Below, piece by piece: positions 62,454-64,000 of a stretch of 64,000 nucleotides of DNA. This DNA is from Solea solea. Its lineage: Eukaryota; Chordata; Actinopteri; Pleuronectiformes; Soleidae. The position numbers and the translations under genes were made by a program. The stretch lies in contig NC_081142.1 of assembly GCF_958295425.1 (NCBI RefSeq), positions 13,536,821-13,600,820 of the forward strand, written 5' to 3'. Each line of letters begins with the position of its first letter. Position 1 is the stretch's first letter. A model generated the notes under the pieces. That model ran no database searches. It was not told the DNA's origin and worked only from the letters and a program-made list of their open reading frames with translations.

Positions 62454-64000
62454 CTGCAAACAAAGAAACAGAGAGAAGGAACGAGAGAGAGTAAAAAAAA
62501 AAAAACAAGGAAGAGGACAAAGTTGTTACAGTTGTGTTCTCTCTTATCCTCATGTAAGGGGGAAAAAACATCAAAAGTAAAGAATGTAGAGAAATGTATG
62601 GCTCAGGTTGAATTATACTGGATTGTCAGTGCTAAAGTAGAATTTAGTGAAAACTAATGAGAGAAGAAGCACGACTTGAAAGAGTATATCTCCAAACTGG
62701 GCCACCTACGTACAACTCAGTTTGCCTTTGTTTTGTCTCTAACACTCATGCTCCTCGTTCTAGCCCCCGCTGAGCCATCAAAGGCTCAAACCCAAGGTTC
62801 CGCAGATCGAATAGAAAATCTCTAGTGCCTGTGCTCATTCTATGTTGCTAGACATAGAAACACATATGATTTAAGCACAAACCAATTTGAACGCACAGGC
62901 ACACACACAAAATGAAACAAAAACGGCACAAATAAGAATTAAAACACGCACATAGACGCTCATAAAGAGAGCAACTTTGGCCAGACGAGACTATAAGGAA
63001 AAAAACATTGGAGGAAAGCAGAGAAAGGGAGAGACAGAGAGAGCGTAATGAAAAAAATGACACATAAAAGAAGATATTTCATGTTCACAAAACTCCACGG
63101 CTAGTACCCAGGGCCCAAGAATGCTGTGCCCTTGGATGCATAAAGGCTGCACAGAAAAACAGTTATTTGTCATTTCAATCCATTGTGGCATCTATTGAAT
63201 GTACAAGCTGTGCATTTGCCTTCGGGCCATAATGCAATCCCGCTGCGTCAATGGAAACACTGAGAACAACATTCTCAGAGCATCAATTGAACTGTGCCAC
63301 AAAAGATGTACCAAGAAAAAGGAAAAGGCAGGTAAAATCTTATAAATTTCAAGGCCGACAGATACAGCAGATTATTTGGTAAGCCAATAAGAGATGTCGA
63401 GTGATGTAGCTCTACCGAACAATTACAAAAAAACTTTCATAAGTACATCTCTCCCTTTTCACTGCTTGGAGAGTGTCTGCGTTGTCTCATCTTCAATAAG
63501 GGTAAGGACACACCGTGAGGGGGGGCAGGCACAACCTGGTCAAGGCATCAATCAAGTTGAGTTTGGGACATCCAATTTTTGCCAGGGGGAGATCTTGATG
63601 CATCACCATTGACAACATGATTTGGAGGCCCATTCAAGTGACAGGCCGGCGATGGCCAACGACGGCCCCCGCCGACGACCTCTAGCCCAAGCTACTGCCC
63701 ATTCACCTCCTACTGGCTGCTCTGCTGTCCTCCAGGGACTGAATTGCCCTGTCTGTTGGGCTGTCAGGTGACACTTTAGGACATCCATCCTCTTTTAAAC
63801 TGACAACTCTGCCTATCGCTGCAGACAACAGGCATAACAAGGGCTGTGATCGCTGGTTTGATATCTGCTTTCCTTTCTTTCAACTACATGTGAGATAAGG
63901 CTGAAGATTGAAATAATTTTCAAATCAAATATTTTTGAATTTGAAACAATTTAATTTGCAAACAGGAAACAATGCAATGTAATTGCTCTATTTACTTGCT
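62454..64000 (-). other. Intron of the adhesion GPCR gene upstream of the TM7 exon
   Basis: No exon encoding TM6 or the start of TM7 could be recognised here on the minus strand. The segment begins with the pyrimidine-rich acceptor of the 42-bp exon and otherwise holds single-copy sequence with short purine-rich runs. It therefore probably belongs to one intron that extends past the window edge. Confidence 0.55.

Overview
This is vertebrate, almost certainly teleost (probably percomorph-type), genomic DNA. It is AT-rich, full of CA/GT and GA microsatellites, and carries fish-type retroposon tails, tRNA-derived SINEs and MITEs. Coding sequence is very sparse. Only four short exons can be supported from splice sites plus recognisable protein. 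There is no bacterial, viral, CRISPR or operon-like content.

Left part (1 to about 19.1 kb): the 3' end of an NR5A nuclear receptor gene on the + strand. The last coding exon (16993-17240) encodes the final 82 residues of the ligand-binding domain, including the AF-2 helix. It matches the LRH-1 (nr5a2) type and ends in HAKRA. The preceding 16.99 kb contains no recognisable upstream nr5a2 exon and is read as part of the last intron. A 3' UTR of about 1.8 kb follows, with a good poly(A) signal at 19061-19066. A short MITE with TTAA-like ends lies just beyond, at 19717-19922.

Middle (about 19.1 to 54.9 kb): 35 kb without a convincing gene. It holds a Maui/L2-like dispersed repeat (21.3-21.6 kb), a tRNA-derived SINE (38.2 kb), two copies of a CA-tailed dispersed repeat (32.3 and 42.9 kb), LINE/SINE tails, hAT-like MITE remnants (46.2-46.9 and 49.8-50.2 kb), a 110-bp purine tract (37.7 kb), and AT-rich single-copy blocks that look like possible conserved noncoding elements. 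It is the intergenic space and possibly the last intron of the next gene.

Right part (54.9 to 64 kb): three minus-strand exons with clean splice sites and compatible phases (62453-62412, 58351-58298, 55105-54913). They encode the end of transmembrane helix 7 and the proximal cytoplasmic tail of an adhesion G-protein-coupled receptor. The motif (GLFIFL...N-x-E-V-R) fits subfamily D. The receptor runs toward nr5a2, so the two genes are tail to tail. From memory, human NR5A1 and ADGRD2 lie in the same arrangement, so this window may preserve an ohnologous copy of that linkage. The receptor's upstream exons lie beyond 64 kb. Its terminal exon is not securely located, and two candidates are given (22590-22490 and near 53.5-53.7 kb).

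The main novelty candidates are the receptor exons themselves, their linkage to nr5a2, the unresolved terminal exon, and several putative noncoding regulatory blocks. All identifications come from reading the sequence and recalled family knowledge; no alignment was run.
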